Positions 25,444-34,148 of a stretch of DNA of 64,000 nucleotides are shown here, piece by piece (within the stretch, counting starts at the first letter, position 1; each line of letters starts with the position of its first letter). The stretch comes from Faecalicatena contorta. GTDB taxonomy: Bacteria > Bacillota > Clostridia > Lachnospirales > Lachnospiraceae. The stretch spans positions 39,139 through 103,138 of the forward strand of contig NZ_JAFBIX010000008.1 of NCBI RefSeq assembly GCF_021531895.1. The letters run 5' to 3'. The translations under genes were made by a program, and so were the position numbers. The notes under the pieces are model-generated. The model was not told the origin of the DNA, ran no database searches, and was given only the letters and a program-made list of their open reading frames with translations.

Positions 25444-25526
25444 CTGGGGACGTAGTAAAATTGAAGTATACTACGTCCCTAATTAAAAAATGTGGTGTAC
25501 CTATTTGACTTTTGCCCTGTACCCAA
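25444..25526. repeat. Dispersed repeat copy R5, between accB and fabZ
   Basis: GGGACGTAGTA (about 25446-25456) and TACTACGTCCC (about 25468-25478) are exact inverted arms. The same GGGACGTAGTA sequence opens the arms of R2. The rest holds GTCAAATAGGTAC and GGGTACAGGGC motifs on the minus strand. It spans from just after the accB stop codon to the fabZ ribosome binding site inside the fab operon. Confidence 0.82.
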
Positions 25527-25527
25527 A

Positions 25528-26070
25528 TTAACGAATTTTGAAAATTGGCTGGCCATATTCGACTGGCTGGCCGTTTTTGACGAGGATTTCTTCTATGATT
25601 CCGTCGTATTCGCTTTCGATTTCGTTCATTAATTTCATTGCTTCTATGATTGCCAATGTCTGGCCTTTTTTGACGCTGTCTCCTACAGCTACGAATGGTG
25701 CTGCGTCTTCTGCCGGTGCTGCATAGAAGGTTCCTACCAGTGGAGATTCTACAATTTTTCCTTGTGGTGTTGTCTCTGTCGCAGCTGTTGTGTTTCCAGT
25801 GTTTTCTTCGGAAACACCAGATGGATTACCGACTGCTGTCATAGTGGCTGCCAGGGTTGCAGGATCGGTTGCCATCATGGTAGTTGTTACGTTTGCAGCT
25901 TCTCCCGTACTGATGGCTGCTGCCGGAATCGTCATTGGCGCGGATATGACCTGTACCTGATCTTTTTTCTTAGTCATATGCAGTTTCATTCCGTTTTCTT
26001 CGTATTTTAATCCGGTTAATTCGGACGCAGATACAGCTTCTATGAGTTGAATAAGGTTTTCCAATTCCAT
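25528..26070 (-). CDS. accB: Biotin carboxyl carrier protein
   Basis: A 180-residue protein. An N-terminal helical segment ([18 protein letters not shown]) is followed by a low-complexity Ala/Thr/Pro/Met linker (about 40-100) and a biotinyl domain with [13 protein letters not shown], where Lys146 is the biotinylation site. The linker is longer than usual. ATG 26070 fits the family start. The same frame extends to a TTG at 26115 that has a better GGAGG site, so the start is not certain. It lies in the fab operon between fabF and fabZ, with repeat R5 after its stop. Confidence 0.93.
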   Translation of the reverse strand: MELENLIQLIEAVSASELTGLKYEENGMKLHMTKKKDQVQVISAPMTIPAAAISTGEAANVTTTMMATDPATLAATMTAVGNPSGVSEENTGNTTAATETTPQGKIVESPLVGTFYAAPAEDAAPFVAVGDSVKKGQTLAIIEAMKLMNEIESEYDGIIEEILVKNGQPVEYGQPIFKIR

Positions 26071-26210
26071 AAATCTCAGGCCCTTTCTATCTCTTTCTAT
26101 GCTTTTCTTCTTCAATTATGCTTCCCTCCACCTATGGCTTTTCGCCAATTTGGATTCTATCGACCTACTATGTTATGCTTCACAAGCTATGATTCTCTTC
26201 GTCAGCTTTG

Positions 26211-27449
26211 TTACCCCTCATATTTTTTCAGCAGAAGGGTTGCATTATGCCCGCCAAATCCCAGGGAGTTGGTCAACACGTAATTCACGTCTTTTTCGAC
26301 TGGAGCGCCGATTGCGTAATTCAGGTCGCATTCTTCGTCAGCAACTTCCGTGCCTACAGTCTGGTGAATGAATCCATCCTGGATGGATTTGACACAGGTG
26401 ATAAATTCGGCACCGCCGGCTGCACCGAGCAGATGCCCAATCATAGATTTGGTAGAGTTGATGACTACGTCCTTTGCCGCATCTCCCAACGCCACTTTGA
26501 TGGCTCTGGTCTCGAACAGGTCGTTGTGGTGCGTACTGGTTCCGTGTGCATTGATGTAATCCACCTGAGATGGTTCAATTCCGCCTTCTTCCATTGCCAA
26601 CATCATTGCTTTTGCTGCACCGCTGCCGTCTTCTGCAGGGGATGTGATATGGTAAGCATCTCCTGTTGCACCGTAGCCGGCAACTTCTGCATAGATCTTG
26701 GCCCCTCTTGCTTTCGCATGTTCCAGTTCTTCCAGCATGACTACGCCAGCACCTTCACCAAGGACAAATCCATCTCTGTCTTTGTCAAATGGAATGGATG
26801 CGCGCATCGGATTCTGAGAGGTTGATAATGCAGTCAGGCTAGTGAATCCAGCAACTCCTGTCGGGCAGATACAACTCTCTGTTCCTCCTGCCAACATCAC
26901 ATCCGCATCCCCATACTGAATGGCACGGAATGCATCCCCGATACAGTTTGTTCCAGACGCACATGCAGTCACGACATTCGTGCATTTTCCTCGGAACCCT
27001 AACTGAATAGAAATATTTCCGGCTGCCATGTTGGATATCATCAACGGCACCATCAGAGGATTCACTCTTCCCGGTCCCTTAGTCAATATCTTCTCATACT
27101 CGCGCTCTACCGTCTGCAGGCTTCCGATACCAGAACCAACGATCACACCCGCGCAAAACGGGTCTTCCTTCTCAATCTCCAGGCCGGAATCTTCATAAGC
27201 CTCCTTTGCGGCTGCGACTGCATACTGGGAGAATAATTCCATACGCTTTGCAGCTTTGAAATCCATACGCTCTTTTGCCACAAATCCTTTGACTTCTGCT
27301 GCCAGTTTCACTTTATAATCGGTCGTATCGAATTTGGTAATCTCCCCAATTCCCACTTTTCCTTCTTTGATACCTGTCCAGAACTCTTCCACCGTATTTC
27401 CGATTGGTGTCACAGCTCCAAGCCCAGTCACTACAACTCTTCTCTTCAT
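26211..27449 (-). CDS. fabF: 3-oxoacyl-ACP synthase II
   Basis: A 412-residue condensing enzyme. The nucleophile is Cys163 in TACASGTNCIGDAF; the two catalytic histidines lie in NAHGTSTHHND and KSMIGHLLGAAGG. FabF elongates acyl-ACP with malonyl-ACP. No fabB is present in the cluster. The ATG at 27449 starts MKRRVVVTGLGAVTP, as usual. About 140 bp separate its stop from the accB ATG, the longest repeat-free gap in the operon. Confidence 0.97.
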   Translation of the reverse strand: MKRRVVVTGLGAVTPIGNTVEEFWTGIKEGKVGIGEITKFDTTDYKVKLAAEVKGFVAKERMDFKAAKRMELFSQYAVAAAKEAYEDSGLEIEKEDPFCAGVIVGSGIGSLQTVEREYEKILTKGPGRVNPLMVPLMISNMAAGNISIQLGFRGKCTNVVTACASGTNCIGDAFRAIQYGDADVMLAGGTESCICPTGVAGFTSLTALSTSQNPMRASIPFDKDRDGFVLGEGAGVVMLEELEHAKARGAKIYAEVAGYGATGDAYHITSPAEDGSGAAKAMMLAMEEGGIEPSQVDYINAHGTSTHHNDLFETRAIKVALGDAAKDVVINSTKSMIGHLLGAAGGAEFITCVKSIQDGFIHQTVGTEVADEECDLNYAIGAPVEKDVNYVLTNSLGFGGHNATLLLKKYEG

Positions 27450-27502
27450 ACTCTCTGTCTCCTTCTATCCTGAAACACAACATTCTAGCTAACTGTTGAC
27501 TG

Positions 27503-28255
27503 CTACATTACCATGCCACCGTCTACGTGTAGCACCTGTCCGGTGATATATGCCGCATCTTCTGATGCAAGAAATGCAGCTGCTGCCGCTACCTGTTCTG
27601 GTTTTCCAAACTTTCCTAACGGAATCTGCGCAACAGATGCTTCTTTCACTTTTTCCGGCAATACTTGTGTCATATCTGTCTCAATAAATCCCGGAGCAAT
27701 CGCATTGACCGTAACTCCACGAGATGCCAGCTCTTTTGCTGCTGCCTTTGTAAGGCCGATCACACCGGCCTTAGATGCCGCATAATTTGCCTGACCGGCA
27801 TTTCCTGCCACACCGACAACCGAAGATAGATTGATAATTCGTCCGCTTCTCTGCTTCAACATCTGGCGGCTGGCAAAACGAATGGTGTTAAATGCGCCTT
27901 TCAGATTCGTATTTATCACTTGATCAAAATCTTCTTCTGACATCTTCATCAAGAGACCATCACGAGTAATTCCTGCGTTATTAACCAGAATATCCAGATG
28001 ACCATATTCTTTGATCACATTTTGGATAAATGTCTCACATGCCTCATAATCAGACACGTCACACTGGCAGATTTCTGCCTTTCCCTGTGCTGCCTCAATT
28101 TCGGCTTTCACTTCTTCGGCCCTTTCTCTGGAACCGTTATAATTTACGATGACCATAGCTCCCAGAGATGCAAGCTTCTCTGCGATTGCCTTGCCAATTC
28201 CACGGGAAGCGCCCGTTACAACAGCAACCTTCTTTTCCAATCCATTTTCTAACAT
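27503..28255 (-). CDS. fabG: 3-oxoacyl-ACP reductase
   Basis: A 250-residue short-chain dehydrogenase with the NADP motif TGASRGIG (residues 14-21), NNAGITRDG, the catalytic Ser144/145, Tyr158 and Lys162 (NYAASKAG) and the FabG-type C-terminus YITGQVLHVDGGMVM. It reduces 3-oxoacyl-ACP in each elongation round. It overlaps the end of fabD by 7 bp. Confidence 0.97.
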   Translation of the reverse strand: MLENGLEKKVAVVTGASRGIGKAIAEKLASLGAMVIVNYNGSRERAEEVKAEIEAAQGKAEICQCDVSDYEACETFIQNVIKEYGHLDILVNNAGITRDGLLMKMSEEDFDQVINTNLKGAFNTIRFASRQMLKQRSGRIINLSSVVGVAGNAGQANYAASKAGVIGLTKAAAKELASRGVTVNAIAPGFIETDMTQVLPEKVKEASVAQIPLGKFGKPEQVAAAAAFLASEDAAYITGQVLHVDGGMVM

Positions 28256-29169
28256 AATTCACCTACTACTTTTTCAACGTCATCCCAGGACGCGATATTG
28301 TAAACTTTCACATTACGGTTAATCTTTTTCATAAAGCCTGCCAGTGTTCTTCCCGGTCCAATCTCTACAAATGTATCGACGCCATCTTCTATCATAGCCT
28401 CCATACTCTGCATCCAGCGTACCGGAGAACTTACCTGCTCTGCCAAAAGTGCTTTGGTCAGTGTAATATCTTCTACTCTGGAAGCAGTCACATTGGTCAC
28501 ATATGGCACTTTCAGCGGATACACTTCTGTGCGCTCCAGTTCTTTTGCAAGTTCTTCTCCTGCAGGAACCAGAAGGGGTGAATGAAACGGACCGCTGACA
28601 TTCAACATGACGGTACGTTTCGCCCCTGCCTCTTTCAATCGTTCTGCCGCTTCTTCAACGGCTTCTTTCTTGCCTGTAATTACAATCTGTCCCGGGCAGT
28701 TATAATTGGCAATGGTCACTCCGTCTATGTCTTCAATGACACGTTCAATCTCTTCTGCATCCATTGCCATGACCGCACACATTGCTCCCACCCCAGCAGG
28801 GACAGTATTCTGCATCAGGATTCCTCGCTTACGCACCAGGCGGATGGCATTCAGATCCTTCATCCCGCCTGCTACAGCGATTGCACAATACTCTCCCAGG
28901 CTTAAGCCTGCGGTGCAATCCGGTGTAAGTCCTCTCTTTTCCACAACTCTGGTCATCGCAAGGCAAGTGGTAACCAGCGCTGCCTGTGTATATTCTGTAA
29001 TGTCAAGCTTCTCATTTTCTTCAAAGCAAAGTGCCTTCATATCCAGATTCAACGCATCACTTGCCTGATCAAAGATCTCTCTTGCAATCTCGCTCTTCTC
29101 ATAAAAATCTGCACCCATTCCAGCTTTCTGGGCACCCTGTCCTGGATAGATAAATGCAATCTTACTCAT
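28249..29169 (-). CDS. fabD: Malonyl-CoA:ACP transacylase
   Basis: A 306-residue protein with FIYPGQGAQKAGMGADFY at the N-terminus, the nucleophile Ser90 in GLSLGEYCA and the later GPFHSPLL histidine motif. It loads malonyl groups on ACP. It overlaps fabK by 8 bp upstream and fabG by 7 bp downstream, indicating tight translational coupling. Confidence 0.97.
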   Translation of the reverse strand: MSKIAFIYPGQGAQKAGMGADFYEKSEIAREIFDQASDALNLDMKALCFEENEKLDITEYTQAALVTTCLAMTRVVEKRGLTPDCTAGLSLGEYCAIAVAGGMKDLNAIRLVRKRGILMQNTVPAGVGAMCAVMAMDAEEIERVIEDIDGVTIANYNCPGQIVITGKKEAVEEAAERLKEAGAKRTVMLNVSGPFHSPLLVPAGEELAKELERTEVYPLKVPYVTNVTASRVEDITLTKALLAEQVSSPVRWMQSMEAMIEDGVDTFVEIGPGRTLAGFMKKINRNVKVYNIASWDDVEKVVGELC

Positions 29170-30100
29170 AAAAACCTGCTCCTTTTATCATTGCATCTGT
29201 CTCGCTTACCAACTTAGTAATCAATTCCTCACAAGACATTCTTTCTTTTACCATACCGGCAATCTGTCCTGCCATGACACTTCCGTTCTCCACATCTCCA
29301 TCTACTACAGCTCTTCGAAGTCCGCCCAGTGTCAGCTGCTCCAGTTCTTCAAAGCTTGCTCCTTTATTTTCCAATTCCAGATACTTCTTCGTCATGTCGT
29401 TGCGAAGGGCACGGACCGGATGTCCTGTGGTTCTTCCAGTTACCCTGGAATCGATATCCTTCGCCTTGATAATCCTCTCTTTATAATTCTCGTGAACCTG
29501 TGATTCATCTGTCACGACAAAGTGAGTTCCCATCTGAACTCCCTTCGCACCCAGCATAAATGCTGCTGCGATTCCTCTTCCATCAGCGATACCACCAGCT
29601 GCAATGACCGGAATATTTACCGCATCCACGATCTGCGGAACCAGGACCATAGTCGTATTCTCTCCGATATGTCCTCCTGCCTCACATCCTTCTGCCACTA
29701 CCGCATCGGCACCACAACGCTCCATACGCTTTGCCAACGCAACAGAAGCAACCACAGGAATCACCTTTACTCCTGCCTCTTTCCACATCTTCATATATTT
29801 CTCAGGATTACCAGCTCCGGTAGTCACAACTTTAACGCCCTCTTCTACGATTACCTGTGCCACTTCGTCTGCATAAGGACTCATAAGCATAATGTTGACG
29901 CCAAAAGGCTTATCCGTTAACTTCTTCGCTTCCTGTACCTGCTCTCTTACCCATTCTGCCGGAGCACTGGCAGCTCCAATTAAGCCAAGTCCTCCTGCTT
30001 CCGATACGGCTGCCGCCAGATGATATTCTGCGACCCATGCCATACCTCCCTGAATAATTGGATATTCGATTCCTAATAATCTGGTTACTTCTGTCTGCAT
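29162..30100 (-). CDS. fabK: Enoyl-ACP reductase II (FMN-type)
   Basis: A 312-residue FMN TIM-barrel protein: YPIIQGGMAWVAEYHLAAAV at the N-terminus, VVAEGCEAGGHIGENTT and AAGGIADGRGIAAAFMLGA for flavin phosphate binding, and the C-terminal KERMSCEELITKLV. FabK is the triclosan-insensitive enoyl reductase of streptococci and many Clostridia. No fabI, fabL or fabV is in the cluster, so this is the expected main reductase. It lies between acpP and fabD, as in the streptococcal cluster. Confidence 0.95.
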   Translation of the reverse strand: MQTEVTRLLGIEYPIIQGGMAWVAEYHLAAAVSEAGGLGLIGAASAPAEWVREQVQEAKKLTDKPFGVNIMLMSPYADEVAQVIVEEGVKVVTTGAGNPEKYMKMWKEAGVKVIPVVASVALAKRMERCGADAVVAEGCEAGGHIGENTTMVLVPQIVDAVNIPVIAAGGIADGRGIAAAFMLGAKGVQMGTHFVVTDESQVHENYKERIIKAKDIDSRVTGRTTGHPVRALRNDMTKKYLELENKGASFEELEQLTLGGLRRAVVDGDVENGSVMAGQIAGMVKERMSCEELITKLVSETDAMIKGAGFYE

Positions 30101-30118
30101 ATTAAAACCCCACTTCTA

Positions 30119-30346
30119 TTATTCTTTGTGTTCGTTGATATATTCCATAACATCCCCTACAGTTGCAATCTGTTCCAGATCTTCTGTTGGGATCTCAATT
30201 CCATACTCATCCTCCAAAGCCATTACCAATTCAAACAGATCCAGAGAATCTGCTCCAAGATCTTCTTTAAATGAAGACTCTTCTGTAATATCAGCTTCGT
30301 CTACTCCCAGATTTTCTGCCACTAATTTTTTGATTGTTTCCAACAT
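30119..30346 (-). CDS. acpP: Acyl carrier protein
   Basis: A 75-residue acidic helical protein. The phosphopantetheine site is Ser34 in the motif [19 protein letters not shown] 30344-30346 is chosen: it gives the normal ACP length and has AAAGGAG upstream. The frame is open further to 30409, but that extension has no family support. It lies between fabH and fabK. Confidence 0.97.
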   Translation of the reverse strand: MLETIKKLVAENLGVDEADITEESSFKEDLGADSLDLFELVMALEDEYGIEIPTEDLEQIATVGDVMEYINEHKE

Positions 30347-30487
30347 ACAATTAATCTCCTTTTCTTGATTTGTTCTTTGCAGAAAAGTAGCCACTGGCAT
30401 TTTCTGCATCTTATAATATGATATCTATATAAACTGGAACTTGCCAGTTTATCTCCGCTTTATCATCGCTATGATGCCATTCCTCTT

Positions 30488-31474
30488 CTAAGAATGCCAC
30501 TCAATGATCGTCGATCCCCAGGTAAGTCCTGCACCGAATCCTGCCATCATGATCTTCTGTCCAGCCTTCAGCTTACCGGTACGGTTCATTTCATCCAACA
30601 GAATCGGAATACTTGCCGATGAAGTATTGCCATACTCCTGCAGATTCATCGGAAACTTTTCGATTGGTTCCTCCAGGCGCTTTGCCACGGCTTCTACAAT
30701 CCTTCGGTTCGCCTGATGTAAGATATACCAGTCAATTTCTTTCTGAGTCATCTCATTTCTTTTCAATGCTTCGCGAATGACTTCCGGTACTTTTTTTACC
30801 GCAAACTTAAAGACCGCCTGCCCATCCATTTGCATAAAATGTGCTTCATCCACCAGGGACTCTGCAGCTATCTCTGAAGTCAGACCATTACAGTCATGTC
30901 TGCTCTTACAAGTAAGTGCCACTCCCTTTAATCCATCGGAATGAGTGACTGGCAGATAAAACTTCTGATCTTCTGCCTTCAACACTGCAGCTCCAGCACC
31001 GTCTCCAAATAAGATACAGGTTCCTCTGTCCTTCCAATTGGTCAGATTTGAAAGGCTCTCACTTCCGATAATCAATGCCGTCTTATATATTCCCCCGGCA
31101 AGATATGCTGCTGCGGTATTATAAGCCAACACAAACCCCGTACACGCCGCACTCAAGTCAAAGCAGGTGGCATTCATTGCCCCGAGTTCCTTCTGCACTT
31201 CACATGCAACACAGGGAAGAATCACATTCGAAGAGATGGTCGATACCAGAATCAGATCTATCTCTTCTGGCGTTACTTCTGCATTATCCAACGCACGTTT
31301 CGCCGCTTCACAGGCCATAGAAACCGTTGTTTCTCCCTGAATGATGTGTCTTCTTACCACACCCGTTCTTTCCTGAATCCATTCATCACTGGTCTCCACC
31401 AGCTTCGCAATATCGTTGTTATCCATTGTATACGACGGTGCGTATGACCCCGTCCCACATATTATTCCTGTCAT
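30488..31474 (-). CDS. fabH: 3-oxoacyl-ACP synthase III
   Basis: A 328-residue initiating condensing enzyme. The nucleophile is Cys111 in FDLSAACTGF, with the His of WYILHQANRRIV and the Asn of YGNTSSAS completing the triad. FabH joins acetyl-CoA or branched acyl-CoA to malonyl-ACP. It is the first gene of the fab operon, directly behind the promoter with FabT-like boxes. ATG 31474 is preferred over ATG 31480 because AGAGG then has a 7-bp spacing. Confidence 0.96.
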   Translation of the reverse strand: MTGIICGTGSYAPSYTMDNNDIAKLVETSDEWIQERTGVVRRHIIQGETTVSMACEAAKRALDNAEVTPEEIDLILVSTISSNVILPCVACEVQKELGAMNATCFDLSAACTGFVLAYNTAAAYLAGGIYKTALIIGSESLSNLTNWKDRGTCILFGDGAGAAVLKAEDQKFYLPVTHSDGLKGVALTCKSRHDCNGLTSEIAAESLVDEAHFMQMDGQAVFKFAVKKVPEVIREALKRNEMTQKEIDWYILHQANRRIVEAVAKRLEEPIEKFPMNLQEYGNTSSASIPILLDEMNRTGKLKAGQKIMMAGFGAGLTWGSTIIEWHS

Positions 31475-31506
31475 ATGCATTCCTCTGATTTATTTTGACT
31501 TTAAAT

Positions 31507-31525
31507 TATTTTGACTTTCAAAGTA
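31507..31525. promoter_or_regulatory. FabT-like operator 2, overlapping the fab promoter -10
   Basis: TATTTTGACTTTCAAAGTA has 8-bp arms with one mismatch around a 3-nt centre, and its edge overlaps the -10 box. Its half TCAAAGTA is identical to operator 1. A third, degenerate copy (TATTTTGACTTT) starts 16 bp further at 31491. Confidence 0.65.
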
Positions 31526-31550
31526 TATATCTGGTAAGCGTATTTGTCAA
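31522..31550 (-). promoter_or_regulatory. Promoter of the fab operon
   Basis: Minus-strand TTGACA (31545-31550), a 17-bp spacer and TATACT (31522-31527) form a near-consensus sigma-A promoter about 45 bp upstream of fabH. Confidence 0.88.
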
Positions 31551-31551
31551 G

Positions 31552-31570
31552 TACTTTGATATTCAAAGTA
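31552..31570. promoter_or_regulatory. FabT-like operator 1, next to the fab promoter -35
   Basis: TACTTTGATATTCAAAGTA is a perfect palindrome (8-bp arms, 3-nt centre). It resembles the streptococcal FabT box, whose core is TTTGAtnnTCAAA-like. It abuts the -35 box, and a FabT-type protein is encoded at the end of the same gene array. Confidence 0.75.
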
Positions 31571-31583
31571 TTATTTTTCTATA

Positions 31584-31634
31584 AAAAGATATGTCAGAAA
31601 TCAACATTTGCTATCGATTTCTGACATATCTTTT
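31584..31634. terminator. Strong terminator after DAHP synthase
   Basis: The 19-bp arms 31584-31602 and 31616-31634 pair perfectly around a 13-nt loop and are flanked by A and T runs. It isolates the fab operon from the DAHP synthase transcript. Confidence 0.85.
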
Positions 31635-31701
31635 CATATTATACACGTCATATCTTATCTTCTATTCTTATATGCCAACTTCACTTCTCTATCCTCTGTG
31701 A

Positions 31702-32733
31702 TTAGCATTTCTCCGCGATATCGTAGATCAATCGTTCCGTATCTTCCCATCCAAGGCACGGATCTGTGATAGATTGCCCATAAGTCAGATTGTCACAGAT
31801 ATCCTGTCTGCCTTCCACCAGATAGCTCTCAATCATAATCCCCTTGACCAGTTTCTTAAGTTCCGGATTATAATTTCTGCTGTGAAGGACTTCACTGGTA
31901 ATCCGGATCTGCTCCTTGAACTTCTTCCCTGAGTTTGAATGGTTCACATCTACGATGACCGCCGGATTTTTCAAATCCTTCTTTGCATACATATCTGCCA
32001 GACGTGCAAGGTCTTCATAGTGATAATTCGGGATGGTTGTGCCGTATTTGTCAACGCCGCCTCTTAAAATCGTGTGCGCCAGTTCATTTCCGCTGGTGGT
32101 CACATCATTTCCGCGATAAATAAAACGATGTGGATGCTGTGCTGCAGTTACGGAATTCAACATCACTGCCAGGTCTCCACTGGTCGGATTCTTCATTCCC
32201 ACCGGAATGTCCATGCCGCTGGCTGTCAGACGGTGCTGCTGATTCTCAACGGAACGGGCACCGACTGCCTCATAAGACAATACATCATCCAAGTAACTTC
32301 TATTCTCTGGATACAGCATCTCATCTGCAGAAGAAAGCCCCGTCTCTTCCATAACACGGATATGCATCTTGCGGATTGCCACGATACCAGCCAACAGATC
32401 CGGCTCCTTCTCCGGGTCAGGCTGGTGCAGCATTCCTTTGTACCCATCTCCCGTGGTACGCGGTTTATTCGTATATACTCTCGGAATAATCATTAATTTA
32501 TCGGATACTTTATCTGCAACCTTTTTTAGACGATTGACATATTCACACACCGACTCTTCATTGTCTGCAGAACAAGGTCCTACCAGTACAACAAACTTAT
32601 CAGATTCTCCGGTAAATATCTTACGGATCTCATCATCTCGTATCTTCTTAATCTTCGTTACCTCTTCCGGTACCGGGTACTGAGCCTTCAACACATCCGG
32701 CAGCGGTAATTCATGGTTCAATCTCATTGACAT
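31702..32733 (-). CDS. aroF: 3-deoxy-7-phosphoheptulonate (DAHP) synthase, class I
   Basis: A 343-residue TIM-barrel enzyme condensing phosphoenolpyruvate and erythrose 4-phosphate at the head of the shikimate pathway. Motifs are VVLVGPCSADN, RVYTNKPRTTGDGYKG, DEMLYPENRSYL, SVENQQHRLTASGMD, VDVNHSNSGK and GIMIESYLVEGRQD. It belongs to the AroFGH type. ATG 32733 follows AGGAGGAG by 8 bp; a longer frame to 32757 overlaps the phosphatase gene. No trpE/pheA-type leader was seen. Confidence 0.94.
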   Translation of the reverse strand: MSMRLNHELPLPDVLKAQYPVPEEVTKIKKIRDDEIRKIFTGESDKFVVLVGPCSADNEESVCEYVNRLKKVADKVSDKLMIIPRVYTNKPRTTGDGYKGMLHQPDPEKEPDLLAGIVAIRKMHIRVMEETGLSSADEMLYPENRSYLDDVLSYEAVGARSVENQQHRLTASGMDIPVGMKNPTSGDLAVMLNSVTAAQHPHRFIYRGNDVTTSGNELAHTILRGGVDKYGTTIPNYHYEDLARLADMYAKKDLKNPAVIVDVNHSNSGKKFKEQIRITSEVLHSRNYNPELKKLVKGIMIESYLVEGRQDICDNLTYGQSITDPCLGWEDTERLIYDIAEKC

Positions 32734-32753
32734 CTCTCTATCTCCTCCTGTTT

Positions 32754-33233
32754 TCACCTTATCTGCTCTGACACAAGTCCTTTTCCAATCAGATCATTCA
32801 GGAAACCTTCGCATCCTTCTACAATGTCATCGTATGTCCGGTCAAAATTCCCGGTATACCAGGGGTCTGCGATATCTCTTGGATTCTCTGAGAAGTCCAG
32901 AAGCTTGCATACCTTGTGCTCCGGGTCGGAACCAATGATCCTGTCTATGTTACGAATATTACGGTATTCCATCCCAATCAGATAGTCATACTTCTGATAA
33001 TCCTTCTTCTGAAGCTTCACGGAATATTTCCCTGAGGTACTGATTCCATATTGTTTTAATTTATTCACCGTTCCATAGTGAACCGGATTGCCAAGCTCTT
33101 CTGAACTTGTAGCAGCAGAGGCGATATGAAACTGGTCACCCAAGCCACGTTTCTCTACCATGTCACGAAAGACGAACTCCGCCATCGGGGAACGGCATAT
33201 GTTTCCATGGCAGATGAATAATACATGAATCAT
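32754..33233 (-). CDS. Low-molecular-weight protein tyrosine phosphatase
   Basis: A 159-residue protein whose P-loop FICHGNICRSPMAEF has Cys8 and Arg14 of the CX5R motif; the general acid Asp lies in ADPWYTGNFD. These enzymes dephosphorylate tyrosine on bacterial proteins, often counteracting BY-kinases of capsule loci; no kinase is nearby. It starts behind its own promoter (33279-33307) and AAAGGAG, and DAHP synthase follows directly. Confidence 0.93.
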   Translation of the reverse strand: MIHVLFICHGNICRSPMAEFVFRDMVEKRGLGDQFHIASAATSSEELGNPVHYGTVNKLKQYGISTSGKYSVKLQKKDYQKYDYLIGMEYRNIRNIDRIIGSDPEHKVCKLLDFSENPRDIADPWYTGNFDRTYDDIVEGCEGFLNDLIGKGLVSEQIR

Positions 33234-33278
33234 ATAGTCAAACTCCTTTGATGATCATCTCCTCTGGAGACTGTATCT

Positions 33279-33323
33279 AGTATAACACCACCGCCCCAAA
33301 ACTTCAACACTTTAAAGTGTTGA
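33279..33323 (-). promoter_or_regulatory. Promoter of the phosphatase-aroF operon with palindromic operator
   Basis: Minus-strand TTGAAG (33302-33307), a 17-bp spacer and TATACT (33279-33284). A perfect 20-bp palindrome TCAACACTTTAAAGTGTTGA (33304-33323) covers the -35 box, a classical repressor position. The regulator is not known. Confidence 0.7.
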
Positions 33324-33547
33324 TATTTTCTTGTCAATTTTCTGAACAGAGCGATACTCAATCCTCCCCGCCTGCCACCGTATGTCAACAGCTGTATAAA
33401 ACTGAACCTATCATATCCATTCGGAAGCTTTCCGGCAAATAAAGTAGAGATACCTATACTTGAAAATCGACCAATCAGATTAAAAAGGGATTCTCCTTCC
33501 ATCAACAAAATTTATACGTGAAACTTCTTTTCCAGTAATATCAATTT

Positions 33548-34105
33548 TCATACGCATCTCTGCATCAGCTGACCGCCATTCTCCTTCAGCCACCTGTTCC
33601 ATTTCCAATAATCTGGGAATACCCGAAGCACCTCTGCATAGAATCTGTCTGAATGATTCATCTCTTTTCGATGGCAAAGCTCATGAACCACAACACTATC
33701 AATGACTTCCGACGGCGTCAGCATCAGAAGACAGTTGAAATTCAGATTCCCATTCGCGCTGCAGCTTCCCCACCTGGTCTTTTGATTACGGATTGTGATT
33801 CTCCCATAATCGACACCTATCTTTGGCGCATAATATGCCACCCTCTGTGGAATCACTTTCACTGCCTGATCCGCAAGTTCCTGAATCTCTTGCATGGTAA
33901 GCTTCTCAACCGGCGGTCGTTCTTCTAATCTTTGTCTGGCAATCTCCTGGTGCTTCTGAATCCATTCTTCATGCTTATGCACAAACTTACAAATTTCTGA
34001 ATCAGGAAGTCTTATGGGTACACGGACAATCACCTGCCCATCTGGTTTTACTTCCAATCCTATCGTTCTTCTATTGCTCCTGATCACGGTATACTCTAAC
34101 TTCAT
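33548..34105 (-). CDS. YgjP-type metal-dependent peptidase-like protein
   Basis: A 185-residue protein of the DUF45/YgjP group. The zinc motif is VVHELCHRKEMNHSDRFY with HELCH at residues 141-145, preceded by QKTRWGSCSANGNLNFN and followed by FPDYWKWNRWLKENG. The N-terminal half is a beta-rich VIRSNRRTIGLEVKPDGQVIVR domain. Such proteins look like minigluzincin peptidases; in some genomes they accompany type I restriction systems, which are absent here. The cellular substrate is not known. Confidence 0.87.
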   Translation of the reverse strand: MKLEYTVIRSNRRTIGLEVKPDGQVIVRVPIRLPDSEICKFVHKHEEWIQKHQEIARQRLEERPPVEKLTMQEIQELADQAVKVIPQRVAYYAPKIGVDYGRITIRNQKTRWGSCSANGNLNFNCLLMLTPSEVIDSVVVHELCHRKEMNHSDRFYAEVLRVFPDYWKWNRWLKENGGQLMQRCV

Positions 34106-34148
34106 ATTGCCTGCCCCATTAGTTCAATCAATAGGATAGATTCCCAAA

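Noticed and set aside
33230..33508. 92-codon open frame on the minus strand upstream of the tyrosine phosphatase gene
   Set aside because: It runs through the phosphatase promoter and its palindrome, has no ribosome binding site and no recognisable domain. I read the interval as regulatory spacer.
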